From NCBI GenBank assembly GCA_016192425.1, contig JACPUE010000007.1, positions 25,335 through 89,334 of the forward strand: DNA of 64,000 nucleotides. Direction: 5' to 3'. Every line of letters starts with the position of its first letter. Position 1 is the stretch's first letter. Shown here piece after piece: positions 38,163 through 53,391 of this stretch. The notes beneath the pieces are model-generated. The model saw only the letters and a list, made by a program, of their open reading frames with translations, was not told the DNA's origin and ran no database searches. Source of the DNA: Burkholderiales bacterium (lineage in GTDB: Bacteria; Pseudomonadota; Gammaproteobacteria; Burkholderiales; Burkholderiaceae_C). A program made the position numbers and the translations under genes.

Positions 38163-39446
38163 GTATTTTGCCTGTGAAATGACCGTCTGCTCAACCAGGC
38201 GGTCGTCGCCCAGCACGATCATGGCAAAAAGCAGCTCGTCCAGGCTGCTGGCCTGCGCGGTGCGCCGCGCCAGCAGCGGCGTGGCCTGGGGGTTGAGCAC
38301 CACAAAGTCACCCTCGCAGCCCGGCTGCAGGTTGCCCGCCACGCCGCCCAGCCCCAGCGCGCGCGCCGCGCCCGCCGTGTGCTGCCACCACAGGTGCTGG
38401 GGCGGCAGGCTCAGGCCCGGCTTGGTCTGCCCCTCCCGGCCCACGGTGTAGGCCGCCAGCATGGTGCGGAATGGCGAGAAGCTCGTGCCCCCGCCCACGT
38501 CGCTGGCCAGGCCGTAGGCAAAGCCCGCATGGTCAGCCGCCTGGTAGTCGAAGAAACCGCTGCCCAGGAACAAATTGCTCGTAGGGCTGACGGCAGCAGC
38601 GGTGGAGCGCTCGCGCATCAGCGCGCGGTCGGCCGCGTCGAAATGGATGCAGTGCGCGTAAACGGCGCGTTCGCGCATCAGCCCGAAGTCGTCATACACC
38701 GCGAGGTAGCTGCGCGAACGCGGGTACAGCTCGCGCACCCAGCGCACCTCGTCCAGGTTCTCGGCCACATGGGATTGGATCCACACATCCGGATGCCTGG
38801 CCGCCAGTTCGCCCGCGCCGCGCAACTGCGCATCGCTGCTGGTAGGTGCAAAGCGCGGCGTGATGGCGTAGCCCAGCCGGTCCACGCCATGCCAGCGCGC
38901 AATGAGGTCCTCGGTGTCGATCAGGCTCTGCTCGGTGTCGTCGCGCACGCCGTCGGGCGAATGGCGGTCCTGCAGCACCTTGCCGGTCATCAGGCGCAGC
39001 TGCCGGCGGCGGGCCTCGGTGAACAGCGCGTCGACCGACTGCGGGTGCGAGGTGGCGAAGGCCAGCGCCGTCGTGACGCCGTTGCGCAGCAATTCGTCGA
39101 GGAAGAACGCAGCCACCTGCTCGGCATAGCCCTGGGCCACAAAGCGCTTCTCGTGCGGAAAGGTGTAGTTCTCCAGCCAGGGCAGCAGGCCCTCGGCGGG
39201 CGAGCCGATCACGTCGGTCTGCGGGTAGTGGACATGCATGTCCACAAAGCCCGGCGCGATCAGGCGTCCCGGCCAGTGCGTGACCGGGTGCCCTGCAAAT
39301 TGCGGCGCCAGGGCGTGCCAGGCGCCCGCTGCCTGCACACGCTGGCGGCCATGGGCATCGGGGCCGATGGCGAGCAGGCCATCCTCGTCGTACAAGGCCT
39401 GGCCATCCTCGGAAAAACGCAACAAGGCGGAACGGTAGATGTGCAT
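38145..39446 (-). CDS. guaD: Guanine deaminase
   Basis: Converts guanine to xanthine, feeding the xanthine dehydrogenase encoded at 59-63 kb. The 433-residue amidohydrolase has PGFVDMHVHYPQTDVIG with the metal HxH, the family block VIGSPAEGLLPWLENYTFP, IQSHVAENLDEV, CIHFDAADRAL and LASDVGGGTSFSPFRTM. The last residues (GPCAI) and the stop codon come from a short palindromic repeat. The gene is full length. It lies 205 bases from the lpdA stop on the same strand. Confidence 0.95.
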   Translation of the reverse strand: MHIYRSALLRFSEDGQALYDEDGLLAIGPDAHGRQRVQAAGAWHALAPQFAGHPVTHWPGRLIAPGFVDMHVHYPQTDVIGSPAEGLLPWLENYTFPHEKRFVAQGYAEQVAAFFLDELLRNGVTTALAFATSHPQSVDALFTEARRRQLRLMTGKVLQDRHSPDGVRDDTEQSLIDTEDLIARWHGVDRLGYAITPRFAPTSSDAQLRGAGELAARHPDVWIQSHVAENLDEVRWVRELYPRSRSYLAVYDDFGLMRERAVYAHCIHFDAADRALMRERSTAAAVSPTSNLFLGSGFFDYQAADHAGFAYGLASDVGGGTSFSPFRTMLAAYTVGREGQTKPGLSLPPQHLWWQHTAGAARALGLGGVAGNLQPGCEGDFVVLNPQATPLLARRTAQASSLDELLFAMIVLGDDRLVEQTVISQAKYGPCAI

Positions 39447-39541
39447 GGCTGCAAGCTTACCGGAGCCGCTGGTTCCTGAGCACCTTCATGTTCCCCCACG
39501 CTGCGCCCCGCCCACAGCCTATGCCACAGGCGCGGCCCAGA

Positions 39542-39651
39542 CCAGAGCCCCCGCGCAAGGGCCGCCCCGCCGCGCTGGGGGCGTCCCCCTGCCCGCAGTG
39601 CGTAGCGCTGCGAGAGCGGGGGGAAGGCGCCGAAGGCGACTCAGGGGGGTG
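39542..39651 (-). repeat. Long GC-rich multi-hairpin repeat, copy 3 (3' of lpdA)
   Basis: Contains GAGCCCCCGCGCAAGGGCCG, CCCCCTGCCCGCAGTGCG and GCGAGAGCGGGGGGAAGGCG in the same order and orientation as copies 1 and 2. It begins directly after the lpdA stop codon in the direction of transcription. Confidence 0.8.
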
Positions 39652-41046
<1,395 letters not shown>

Positions 41047-41062
41047 GTGTATTCCTCCCGCT

Positions 41063-42355
41063 TCACTCGACGAACAGCAGGGCCGGGGTTTCGAGCAGCG
41101 CGCGCATGGCCTGGATGAATTGCGCCGCGTCCATGCCGTCGACCACGCGGTGGTCGAACGAGGACGAGAGGTTCATGAGCTGGCGCGCCACCACCTGGCC
41201 GTTGCGGAACATGGGCCGCTCCACCATGCGGTTGACGCCGACGATGGCCACCTCGGGGTGGTTGATGACCGGCGTGCTGGCGATGCCGCCCAGCGCGCCC
41301 AGGCTGGTGAGGGTGATGGTCGAGCCCGACAGCTCCTCGCGCGGCGCCTTGCCACTGCGCGCGCCCTCGGCCACGCGCGCGATGCCCGCCGCGCAGGCCC
41401 ACAGGTCCAGCGCCTCGGCATGGCGCAGCACCGGCACCATGAGGCCGCCGTCGGTCTGCGTGGCTAGCCCCAAGTGCACGGCCGCGTAGCGCGTGACCAC
41501 GCCGGCCTCGTCGTCGAAGCGGGCGTTGATCTGCGGGAAGTCACGCAGCGCCAGCACCATGGCCCGCGCCAGGAAGGGCAGCAGCGTGAGCTTGCCGCGC
41601 GTGGCGCCATGGATGCGGTTGAGCTGCTGGCGAAGCTGCTCCAGCTCGGTCACGTCCACCTCTTCCACATAGCTGAAGTGCGGAATGCGGCGCTTGGCCT
41701 CCTGCATCTTCTGCGCGATCTTGCGGCGCAGACCGATGACGGGGATCTGCTCCTCGCCATGGCGCTCCACATAGGGCGAAGCGCCCTGCCCCGGCGCCTG
41801 GCCGCCACCGGCCAGGTAGGCGTCCAGGTCTGCATGCTCGATGCGCCCAGCGGGGCCGCTGCCGTGCACGTAGCGCAGCTCTACGCCCAGGTCCAGCGCA
41901 CGGCGGCGCACGGCGGGCGAGGCCAGCGGGCGCTCGTCCGCCGTGCGCGGCACCACGGCGGCGCGGGGCGCCGCCGGGGGCCGCGCGGCCGCAGGTGCTG
42001 CAGGTGCCACAGCGGGGGTGGGCGCCGATGGCGCCTCAGACGCTATCAAAACAGTAGCTGCTTGCGCTTGATGGGCGGGCGCTGGAGGCGAATTTTGCTT
42101 CAAGTTTCCTTCGCCCTCCACCTCCAGCCGCACCAGCTCGGAGCCCACGGCCATCGACTGGCCGACGGCGCCGCTGTGCGCCAGCACCTTGCCCGCCACG
42201 GGCGAAGGAATCTCCACCGTGGCCTTGTCGGTCATCACGTCGGCGATGGGCTGGTCTTCGGCCACCACATCGCCGGGCTGCACATGCCAGGCCACCAGTT
42301 CCACTTCGGCAATGCCCTCGCCAATGTCGGGTACGCGGATCACATAAATACCCAT
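41063..42355 (-). CDS. bkdB: Dihydrolipoamide acyltransferase E2 (branched-chain 2-oxoacid dehydrogenase)
   Basis: Core transacylase of the complex, 430 residues. One N-terminal lipoyl domain carries Lys44 ([17 protein letters not shown]). A peripheral subunit-binding domain follows at about 150-185 ([19 protein letters not shown]). The catalytic domain ends with [17 protein letters not shown]. The linker after the lipoyl domain (about residues 85-106, [19 protein letters not shown]) is encoded by a short palindromic repeat; being Ala/Pro/Gln-rich, it suits a flexible linker. Spacing from the E1beta stop is one base. Confidence 0.94.
   Translation of the reverse strand: MGIYVIRVPDIGEGIAEVELVAWHVQPGDVVAEDQPIADVMTDKATVEIPSPVAGKVLAHSGAVGQSMAVGSELVRLEVEGEGNLKQNSPPAPAHQAQAATVLIASEAPSAPTPAVAPAAPAAARPPAAPRAAVVPRTADERPLASPAVRRRALDLGVELRYVHGSGPAGRIEHADLDAYLAGGGQAPGQGASPYVERHGEEQIPVIGLRRKIAQKMQEAKRRIPHFSYVEEVDVTELEQLRQQLNRIHGATRGKLTLLPFLARAMVLALRDFPQINARFDDEAGVVTRYAAVHLGLATQTDGGLMVPVLRHAEALDLWACAAGIARVAEGARSGKAPREELSGSTITLTSLGALGGIASTPVINHPEVAIVGVNRMVERPMFRNGQVVARQLMNLSSSFDHRVVDGMDAAQFIQAMRALLETPALLFVE
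42042..42100 (+). repeat. Short palindromic repeat inside the E2 linker
   Basis: GCTATCAAAACAGTAGCTGC head with TTGCGCTTG and GGGCGCTGGAGGC tail. Read on the minus strand in frame as part of the Ala/Pro linker after the lipoyl domain. Confidence 0.75.
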
Positions 42356-42356
42356 G

Positions 42357-43409
42357 TCATGCCTCCACTGCGCGCTTGAGGGCCGCGCCAACACGCGCGG
42401 GACCCGGGAAATAGGCCCATTCCTGGGCGTGCGGATAGGGGGTGTCCCAGCCGGTCACGCGCTCGATGGGGGCTTCCAGGTGGTAGAAGCATTCCTTCTG
42501 CACCAGCGCCGTGAGTTCGGCGCCAAAGCCGCTGGTGCCGGTGGCCTCGTGCACCACGACGCAGCGGCCGGTCTTCTTCACGGAGTTGACGATGGTCTCC
42601 AGGTCCAGCGGCCAGATGGAGCGCAGATCGATGATCTCGGCGTCGATGCCGGTCTCGCGCGCGGCGCATTCGCTCACCCAGACCATGGTGCCGTAGGTCA
42701 GCACCGTGACGGCCTTGCCCGGGCGGAACACGGCGGCGCTGTCGAGCGGCACCGTGTAGTAGCCCTCGGGCACCATGCCCAGGGCGTGCTTGGACCAGGG
42801 CACGACCGGGCGGTCGTGGTGGCCGTCGAACGGGCCGTTATACAGGCGCTTGGGCTCCAGGAAGATGACCGGGTCGTCGTTTTCGATGGAGGCAATCAGC
42901 AGGCCCTTGGCGTCGTAGGGGTTGCTCGGCATCACCGTGCGCAGGCCGCAGACGTGGGTGAAGATGGCCTCGGGGCTCTGGCTGTGCGTCTGCCCGCCGT
43001 AGATACCGCCGCCGCAGGGCATGCGGATGGTGAGCGGCGCGGTGAAGTCGCCCGCCGAGCGGTGGCGCAGGCGCGCCGCCTCGGAGACGATCTGGTCCAT
43101 GGCCGGGTAGAAGTAGTCGGCGAACTGGATCTCCACCACCGGGCACAGCCCGTAGGCGCCCATGCCCACGGCGGTGCCGACGATGCCGCCCTCGGAAATC
43201 GGCGCGTCGAAGCAGCGCGACTTGCCGTACTTGGCCTGCAGGCCCTCGGTGACGCGGAACACGCCGCCGAAGTAGCCCACGTCCTGGCCGTAGACGATGA
43301 CGTTGTCGTCGCGTTCCATCATCACGTCCAGGCCCGAGCGCAGCGCCTGGATCATGGTCATCGGCACGGTCCCTGCCGTGGCCGCTGTGTCTTTTTCTTG
43401 CGTTTCCAT
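42357..43409 (-). CDS. bkdA2: 2-oxoisovalerate dehydrogenase E1 beta subunit
   Basis: Beta subunit of the thiamine-diphosphate decarboxylase that starts oxidation of valine, leucine and isoleucine 2-oxoacids. The 350-residue protein has VYGQDVGYFGGVFRVT with the Glu/Asp-region of the cofactor site, FDAPISEGGIVGTAVG, the potassium-site stretch GGGIYGGQTHSQSPE and a C-terminal transketolase domain (VLTYGTMVWVSE, VVVHEATGTSGFG). It lies three bases after the E1alpha stop. The Tyr/Gly-rich substrate loop fits BCKDH more than pyruvate dehydrogenase. Confidence 0.93.
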   Translation of the reverse strand: METQEKDTAATAGTVPMTMIQALRSGLDVMMERDDNVIVYGQDVGYFGGVFRVTEGLQAKYGKSRCFDAPISEGGIVGTAVGMGAYGLCPVVEIQFADYFYPAMDQIVSEAARLRHRSAGDFTAPLTIRMPCGGGIYGGQTHSQSPEAIFTHVCGLRTVMPSNPYDAKGLLIASIENDDPVIFLEPKRLYNGPFDGHHDRPVVPWSKHALGMVPEGYYTVPLDSAAVFRPGKAVTVLTYGTMVWVSECAARETGIDAEIIDLRSIWPLDLETIVNSVKKTGRCVVVHEATGTSGFGAELTALVQKECFYHLEAPIERVTGWDTPYPHAQEWAYFPGPARVGAALKRAVEA

Positions 43410-43412
43410 GGC

Positions 43413-47276
<3,864 letters not shown>

Positions 47277-47280
<4 letters not shown>

Positions 47281-48680
47281 GGGCTGGTCCTCTCAAACCA
47301 CTGGCGCAGGTAGGCGTTGAGCATGCGTCCCTGGGGATCCAGGTGGCGCCGCACGCGGTCGAAATCATTCCAGCGGGGGTACAGCGCGCGCAGCTCCTGG
47401 GCGCTGCGGTCGTGCAGCTTGCCCCAGTGCGGGCGGGCTCCGTAGCGGCGGAAGATCGCCCCCACGTCCTTGACGAGGTAGTCCCAAGGCTCATCGTGCG
47501 CCGCATGCACGGCGATGGAGCAGCTGTCGCGCCCGTAGAACGGCGAGAGCCAAGCATCGTCCTGCGCCACGTAGCGGAACTCCACCGGAAAGTACACGTC
47601 GTTGCGCTGCTCCAGGTAGTCCAGCACCGCCCGCAGGCAGGCAGCGCCGTTGGCACGCGGCACATGCCCCTCGGTCTCGTTGAAGCGCGTGGGGCGCTGG
47701 GTGGACAGGAGCCTGTAGGACCAGTCGATGCGCTGCTCGGTCTGTGCGGGGTCGATCAGGCGCTGCGCCACCCAGCGGCGCAGCGATGGCGCGTAGCCCA
47801 GCCAGTCGCGCAGGCGGCGCAGGTCGCGCAGCACGTCCTCGTCGGCTGCAGCCTGCTGCACCGGCTGCGGCGGGCCGGGGTGTTCGTCGTGCACGATGAC
47901 GGCGCCATAGCCAGTGTGCGGCAACAGGTAGCACTCGAACTGGCGGTGCTTGCGGGCCAGCGTATCCAGCTCGCGCAGCAGGCTGTCCACCGGCGTGAGC
48001 CACACGCGGCGCTGCAACACATAGCGTGGGCGTACACGCAGCGTCAGCTCGGTGACCACGCCCAGCGCACCCAGCGAGACACGGGCCGCGTGGAACACCT
48101 CGGTGTTTTCCTGTGCGCTGCAGGCCAGGACCTGGCCCGTGGGCGTGATGAGCCTGAGCGACTGCACCTCCGCATGCATTGCAGGCAGGCCCGCTCCCGT
48201 GCCGTGGGTGGCTGTGGCCAACGCCCCGGCCAGCGTCTGCGCGTCAATGTCGGGCGCATTGTGCAGGGCCAGGCCCACCTGATCGAGCAGGCGGGACGCC
48301 GTCGCCAGGCGCGTACCCGCCTGCAGCGTGGCGGTGGGCACAGGCTGGGCCGTGTGGTCCTTCAAACCCGTCAGCGCATCAAGTGACAGCAGCGTGCCCT
48401 CCGTAGGCACCAGCGCGGTGAACGAATGCCCCGCCCCCACCGCACGCAGCGGCGCGGGGGACTGGCGCAGGAGTCCCGCCAGCTCGTCCTCGCTGCGCGG
48501 CACGGCCCACGCCGCGGGCTGGCACTGCGCAATGCCGGACCAGCTGCGCCAGGCTGCCGGTGCTGCAGCGGCCGGTGCAGGCGGCTGTGCGCCCGTCGGC
48601 CGGCCGGCCCCGGTGGCGGGGCGCAATGCCAGCGCCACACCGCTTGCTGTCATCGATTGGAGAAACCGTCGGCGGCTCAT
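47277..48680 (-). CDS. Tat-exported FAD-linked sugar-lactone oxidase/dehydrogenase (D-arabinono-1,4-lactone oxidase-like)
   Basis: A 467-residue flavoprotein of the vanillyl-alcohol-oxidase fold. A Tat signal begins MSRRRFLQ with an Ala/Pro-rich spacer to about residue 44. The FAD domain has VGAGHSFTAL with His85 in the position that covalently holds FAD in arabinonolactone and gulonolactone oxidases, and THGTGAGLPAMHAEVQ. The C-terminal ALO domain includes GARPHWGKLH, the conserved HWGK motif. A c-type cytochrome gene overlaps its start, so electrons probably pass to cytochrome c and not to oxygen. The sugar substrate is not known. Confidence 0.87.
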
Positions 48681-49033
48681 GGCTGGGCCTTTCGCAAATA
48701 AGCTATCAGGGCACGGAAATCCGCGTCGGAGCACTCGGGGCACCAGCCCCTGCTGGGCATGGCCCCCTTGCCCTCGCTCACGCTGCGCACCAAGGCGGCA
48801 ATGCCCTGGCGCTCCAGCGCAGACCAGGCCGTGCGGTCGCCACGTTGCGGCGCACCGGAGCCAGGCACCTCGTGGCAGTGCACGCAGGCGCGCTGGTACA
48901 ACCCTATTTGCCGCGTGTCGGGCGGTGGCAGGCCCTCCCATTCACCACTGCCGCTGCATGCCCCCACCAGGCAAGGCATGGCAAGCGCCCACCACCGCCA
49001 GCGCACTGCGGGTCTTGCGCCATTGCGTTCCAT
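48677..49033 (-). CDS. Monohaem c-type cytochrome
   Basis: A 118-residue exported cytochrome. The haem site is RACVHCHEVPGSGAP (CxxCH) near residue 50, and the distal methionine is probably in GKGAMPSRGWCPECSD, a c5-like loop that carries an extra CxxC pair. The N-terminus has a signal sequence ending LVGACSG that could be a lipobox, which would anchor it to a membrane. It overlaps the flavoprotein gene by four bases (ATGA) and starts two bases after the porin gene, so it is the likely electron acceptor of that enzyme. Confidence 0.9.
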   Translation of the reverse strand: MERNGARPAVRWRWWALAMPCLVGACSGSGEWEGLPPPDTRQIGLYQRACVHCHEVPGSGAPQRGDRTAWSALERQGIAALVRSVSEGKGAMPSRGWCPECSDADFRALIAYLRKAQP

Positions 49034-49035
49034 GG

Positions 49036-49914
49036 TCAGAACCTGCGCGCCACGGACAGCACCAGGCGCCCACGGTCGGTCGCACGCAGGCGGTCACCAT
49101 CCAGCGCCTGGAACAAGGACCGCTCCTTGACATGGGTGCCCAGCCAATCAATGCCCCACTCAAACCCCCAGCGCCGGTGTGTCAGGCCGATGCGGTAATC
49201 GGTGTAATCGGCTTCGGAAAAATGTGCGATCCGCTGGTGGCCCACATGCAGCGCCAGGGTGGTAAGTCCGTCCAGCGGGATCTTGTAGTCCAGGTCGAAC
49301 AGCCAGCTGCCGCGTGCGCCGTGATCGCCACGGGCATAGCAATCGAGCGCTCGCGTCGGGTCGGCAGACATCGCCAGCATGGTGCCGCACACGCCCCCGG
49401 TGCTGATGCCGCGGTAGTTCCTGGACATCACGCGCATCACCCGCCCCTCCAGCGCGCCATAGCCCCATTCAAACACCGCAAACGCAGTGTCGTAGCGCGT
49501 GCTGCGCACGTTGGTGGGCGTCAAGGTCTCAAAATCAAAACCATGGGGCGCATCGAAATGCGCACCCGGCAGAACCTCGGCCGCCATGCCAGCTCCGAAA
49601 TGCCAGGCGTCCGGGTCGCCAAAGCGGTAGCCCCCCGCCAGGGTGAGCGCCAGCCCATTGCCGTCCAGAAACTGCTTCTTGCTGACCGTGGCGGCCTCCA
49701 CCAACCCGATCCAGCCGCTTTCATGGACCGCCTGGATACTGAGCTTGGCACCCGGCCCAAGGAGTGAGTCGGACACCCCGCGCGTGCGCTGATCCGTCAC
49801 TGCCCTCAGCTCCACATCGATGGCATGGCTGCTGATGTCGTCGGGTGCCGCCAGGGCCAGCATGGGCGCCAGAAACATGGGCATGGCAAGTCCGAGAAGA
49901 AATCGTGGATTCAT
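49036..49914 (-). CDS. TorF-like putative outer-membrane porin
   Basis: A 292-residue protein with a signal peptide (LLGLAMPMFLAPMLALA, cleavage before APDD) and a mature part rich in alternating aromatic strands, ending in Phe (LSVARRF), as for beta-barrel proteins. The N-terminal AVTDQRTRGVSDSLLGPGAK and ESGWIGLVEAATVS match the TorF/Gcw_chp family pattern. A role in uptake of the sugar substrate of the same operon is inferred. ATG 49914 overlaps the DUF2147 stop by four bases. Confidence 0.78.
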   Translation of the reverse strand: MNPRFLLGLAMPMFLAPMLALAAPDDISSHAIDVELRAVTDQRTRGVSDSLLGPGAKLSIQAVHESGWIGLVEAATVSKKQFLDGNGLALTLAGGYRFGDPDAWHFGAGMAAEVLPGAHFDAPHGFDFETLTPTNVRSTRYDTAFAVFEWGYGALEGRVMRVMSRNYRGISTGGVCGTMLAMSADPTRALDCYARGDHGARGSWLFDLDYKIPLDGLTTLALHVGHQRIAHFSEADYTDYRIGLTHRRWGFEWGIDWLGTHVKERSLFQALDGDRLRATDRGRLVLSVARRF

Positions 49915-50354
49915 GATGCGGCTCCTGCAGGCTTGGCGGGCTGGCAAACAGGCTGCCCAGGAAGCTGTGCGACACGGCTCAGGCGTTCGGTCTGGCCCAG
50001 CACCTCGACGCCCACAAAGGCACGCAGCAGCAACACGCCATCCCGAAGCCGTACCGTGGCCTTGTATTTCTTGCCGTCACGGGGATCGAAGGCCCAGCCG
50101 TCACGCCAGGCATCGGCGGCGAATCGCTCCAACCGAGCCACCTTCACGCCGCAGGTGTCCTTGGGCGTGCCGGCGTCCTTGTCCCACACCACCTGCACGC
50201 ACAAGGCCTGCGCCCGGTCTTCGCAGGGTGCAAACGCAATCACGGCATCTTTCTCTGCTGTCAGCCACAGGCCGTGCACGTCTGCCGGTTCTGCAGCCCC
50301 TGCAGGCACCGCGCAGACGCTGGCAAGCACGGCGCCCCACCAAGCTTTTTGCAT
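49911..50354 (-). CDS. DUF2147 family exported protein
   Basis: A 147-residue protein with a signal peptide (GAVLASVCAVPAGAA, cleavage before EPAD). The mature part has the DUF2147 pattern: GLWLTAEKDAVIAFAPCED, a cysteine pair (PCEDRAQALC), DGWAFDPRDGKKYKATVRL and LLLRAFVGVEVLGQTE. Similar proteins are small lipocalin-like barrels, of unknown role. It is the first gene of the five-gene operon and is divergent from tetR across a 114-base AT-rich region. Confidence 0.82.
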   Translation of the reverse strand: MQKAWWGAVLASVCAVPAGAAEPADVHGLWLTAEKDAVIAFAPCEDRAQALCVQVVWDKDAGTPKDTCGVKVARLERFAADAWRDGWAFDPRDGKKYKATVRLRDGVLLLRAFVGVEVLGQTERLSRVAQLPGQPVCQPAKPAGAAS

Positions 50355-50402
50355 TGCTGTCTCCTCCGTTGTTGTGACCCATTCCTCTCGCCATGGTCAA
50401 CC

Positions 50403-50427
50403 ATAGCTAACGCTAGTTTATAGTTAT
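50403..50427. promoter_or_regulatory. AT-rich dyad between tetR and the exported-oxidation operon, candidate operator
   Basis: ATAGCTAACGCTAGTTTAT contains TAGC-TAAC-GCTA, a perfect four-base-arm dyad at 50404-50415, followed by TATAGTTAT. It lies in the shared promoter region of divergent genes, the usual place for a TetR operator. No binding data support it. Confidence 0.45.
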
Positions 50428-50468
50428 GACTACATTTAAGGATATGGGGATAATCCCTGACACAGCCC

Positions 50469-51167
50469 ATGGCCACTGACATGCCCCCACCCCGGAAAAA
50501 CGCCTCGCCCCCGGCACTGACAGCCAAGAAGCAGCCCGCACAACAGCGTGGTGCCGAGACCTATGAGCGCATCCTGGAAGTAGCTGCGGCCCTCCTGTCC
50601 GAGGTGGGCATCGAACGCCTGTCCACCAACCTGATCTGCAGCAAGGCGGGTATGACGCCACCTGCGCTGTACCAGTACTTTCCCAACAAATACGCCGTGC
50701 TTTGCGAACTGGGCCAGCGGCTGATGCAACGGCAGAACGAGCGCGTTGCACTGTGGATGACGCCCGAGGTGCTGACGGGCAGCCATGAGGCTCTCGAATC
50801 CGCTCTGGCCGGGCTGGTTCTGGACACCTACGAGGTCACGCGCACTTTCCCTGGCGGCGTGTGGGTCATGCGTGCTTTGCGGGCGGTTCCGGTACTGGCG
50901 CAGGTACGGCTTGCATCGCACCAGACGGTTGCTGCCCAGCAGACTGCCTTGCTCGCACAGGCCCTGCCTGACGCGCCGCAAGAACACCTTTACCTGGTCA
51001 GCCGCACGGCCGTAGAACTGCTTTACGCCGCCGTGGAAATGCTTTTCGACGAAGACCTGCCCAGCTCCGCAGTCGCACAACTCGCGGCCTCCATGGTGGC
51101 CAGCCACATGCACCCATTGCGCGAGGCGGCCGCCAACGCTGCCCAGCACCACACCAACCCAGGCTGA
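50469..51167 (+). CDS. TetR-family transcriptional regulator
   Basis: A 232-residue regulator. The N-terminal helix-turn-helix domain reads ETYERILEVAAALLSEVG ... STNLICSKAGMTPPALYQYF with PNKYAVLCELGQRLM, the typical TetR pattern. The C-terminal ligand domain is variable. It faces the DUF2147-porin-cytochrome-flavoprotein operon and most likely represses it. The HIT gene starts six bases after its stop, so the two may be cotranscribed. Confidence 0.92.
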   Translation: MATDMPPPRKNASPPALTAKKQPAQQRGAETYERILEVAAALLSEVGIERLSTNLICSKAGMTPPALYQYFPNKYAVLCELGQRLMQRQNERVALWMTPEVLTGSHEALESALAGLVLDTYEVTRTFPGGVWVMRALRAVPVLAQVRLASHQTVAAQQTALLAQALPDAPQEHLYLVSRTAVELLYAAVEMLFDEDLPSSAVAQLAASMVASHMHPLREAAANAAQHHTNPG

Positions 51168-51173
51168 ACCGGC

Positions 51174-51623
51174 ATGCCACTGTTCATCGATCCCTCACCC
51201 CCCGGCCAATGCCTCTTCTGCCGCCTTGCCGCGGGCGAGATCCCCTCGGCGCGGGTGTACGAAGACGCGCTGACCATCGCCTTCATGGACATCGGCCAGG
51301 TCAACCCCGGCCATGTGCTGGTGGCCACCAGGCGCCATGCCGCCACGCTGCTGGACATCACGCCGCAAGAGGCCGCCGCCGTCATGCAGACGGCGCAGCG
51401 CGTGGCCAGCGCCATCCGCGAGGTGTTCGACCCGCCCGGCATCACACTGCTGCAGGCCAATGGCCGCGAAGGCGACCAGACGGTGTTCCACTTCCACATG
51501 CATGTGGTGCCGCGCCACGCGCAGGACGGCATCGGCTTGACCTGGCCGCGCAAGAACCCCGACGCAACCGTGCTGCAGGACTACGCAGACCGCCTGGCAG
51601 CGGCCATTGCCCCTGCGCCCTGA
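51174..51623 (+). CDS. HIT-family nucleotide hydrolase/transferase
   Basis: A 149-residue histidine-triad protein. CLFCRLAAGEIPSARVYEDA is the HIT N-terminus with the CxxC pair of zinc-binding members, and HFHMHVVPRH carries the HxHxH catalytic triad. Such proteins hydrolyse adenosine phosphoramidates or dinucleoside polyphosphates. It follows tetR closely and is convergent with the adenine deaminase gene, 13 bases apart. Confidence 0.93.
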   Translation: MPLFIDPSPPGQCLFCRLAAGEIPSARVYEDALTIAFMDIGQVNPGHVLVATRRHAATLLDITPQEAAAVMQTAQRVASAIREVFDPPGITLLQANGREGDQTVFHFHMHVVPRHAQDGIGLTWPRKNPDATVLQDYADRLAAAIAPAP

Positions 51624-51636
51624 AAGGCTCTGACGC

Positions 51637-52722
<1,086 letters not shown>

Positions 52723-52747
52723 TCATGCACCGCTGCGCACCCAACGC

Positions 52748-52770
52748 AAAGGGCCGCCCGAAGGCGGCCC
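52748..52770 (-). terminator. UUCG-capped hairpin after the DUF1579-like gene
   Basis: GGGCCGCC and GGCGGCCC pair perfectly around a TTCG tetraloop (minus strand) and are followed by only three T residues. It lies 28 bases beyond the stop of the DUF1579-like gene. Confidence 0.6.
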
Positions 52771-52797
52771 AGCGTTGCACTGCGCAGCTGGCCGGGA

Positions 52798-53337
52798 TCA
52801 GTGCCTGGCCACCCGGGTCGCGGCAAGCTCGGCCGTCTTGCGCCAGTTCTTGCCGTCATCCAGGCTCATGGTGCTTTCCCATGAGAACGAATCGGGCCGG
52901 ATGTTGAAGAAACGGATCCGGGTCTTCACCGTCCCGCCAGCCGGTGTTTGGGCTGTGGCGTCGAGGAGCATTTCGCCATCCCTGGCAACGCCGTGCCAGT
53001 CCGTGGGCGCCGACGGCTGCAATGCCTGCAATCCGGCAAGTTCCCAGCGATTCGTGACCTCGGAATACGTGCGCAAAGTGACGAACGAGGACACCGCCTG
53101 GCCGTTGGGCCCGAGTGCCCTGAAGTCATCCATGACCATACGGCCACCATTCAACGCAACAGCACTCCACAGGGCCTTGTATTTGAACAGCGGCGCTCCA
53201 TCCTCCCGGAACCGGATCGCATCCACGCTCCATTCTCCAATGAGGAAGTCGAATTGCCTGGATTCCTCGACGGGATCCTTGAGGTATCGAAGCACTTCGG
53301 GAGGAATCTGTGGCGCGGGAGTTTGGGTTTCTGGCAT
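52798..53337 (-). CDS. DUF1579-like protein
   Basis: A 179-residue cytoplasmic protein without signal or membrane segments. SRQFDFLIGEWSVDAIRFRE, a GGRMVMDDFRALGPNG turn and a repeated strand-rich pattern (TLRTYSEVTNRWELAGLQAL) recall the DUF1579 group of small beta-barrel proteins. No enzyme motif is seen. It lies between the LysE exporter and adenine deaminase genes on the same strand, followed by a UUCG hairpin. The assignment is by pattern only. Confidence 0.72.
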   Translation of the reverse strand: MPETQTPAPQIPPEVLRYLKDPVEESRQFDFLIGEWSVDAIRFREDGAPLFKYKALWSAVALNGGRMVMDDFRALGPNGQAVSSFVTLRTYSEVTNRWELAGLQALQPSAPTDWHGVARDGEMLLDATAQTPAGGTVKTRIRFFNIRPDSFSWESTMSLDDGKNWRKTAELAATRVARH

Positions 53338-53391
53338 GACTTCGATCCTTGTCTGGCAAATAAACCGTGAACCAAGGGCGCATCCCTGGAT

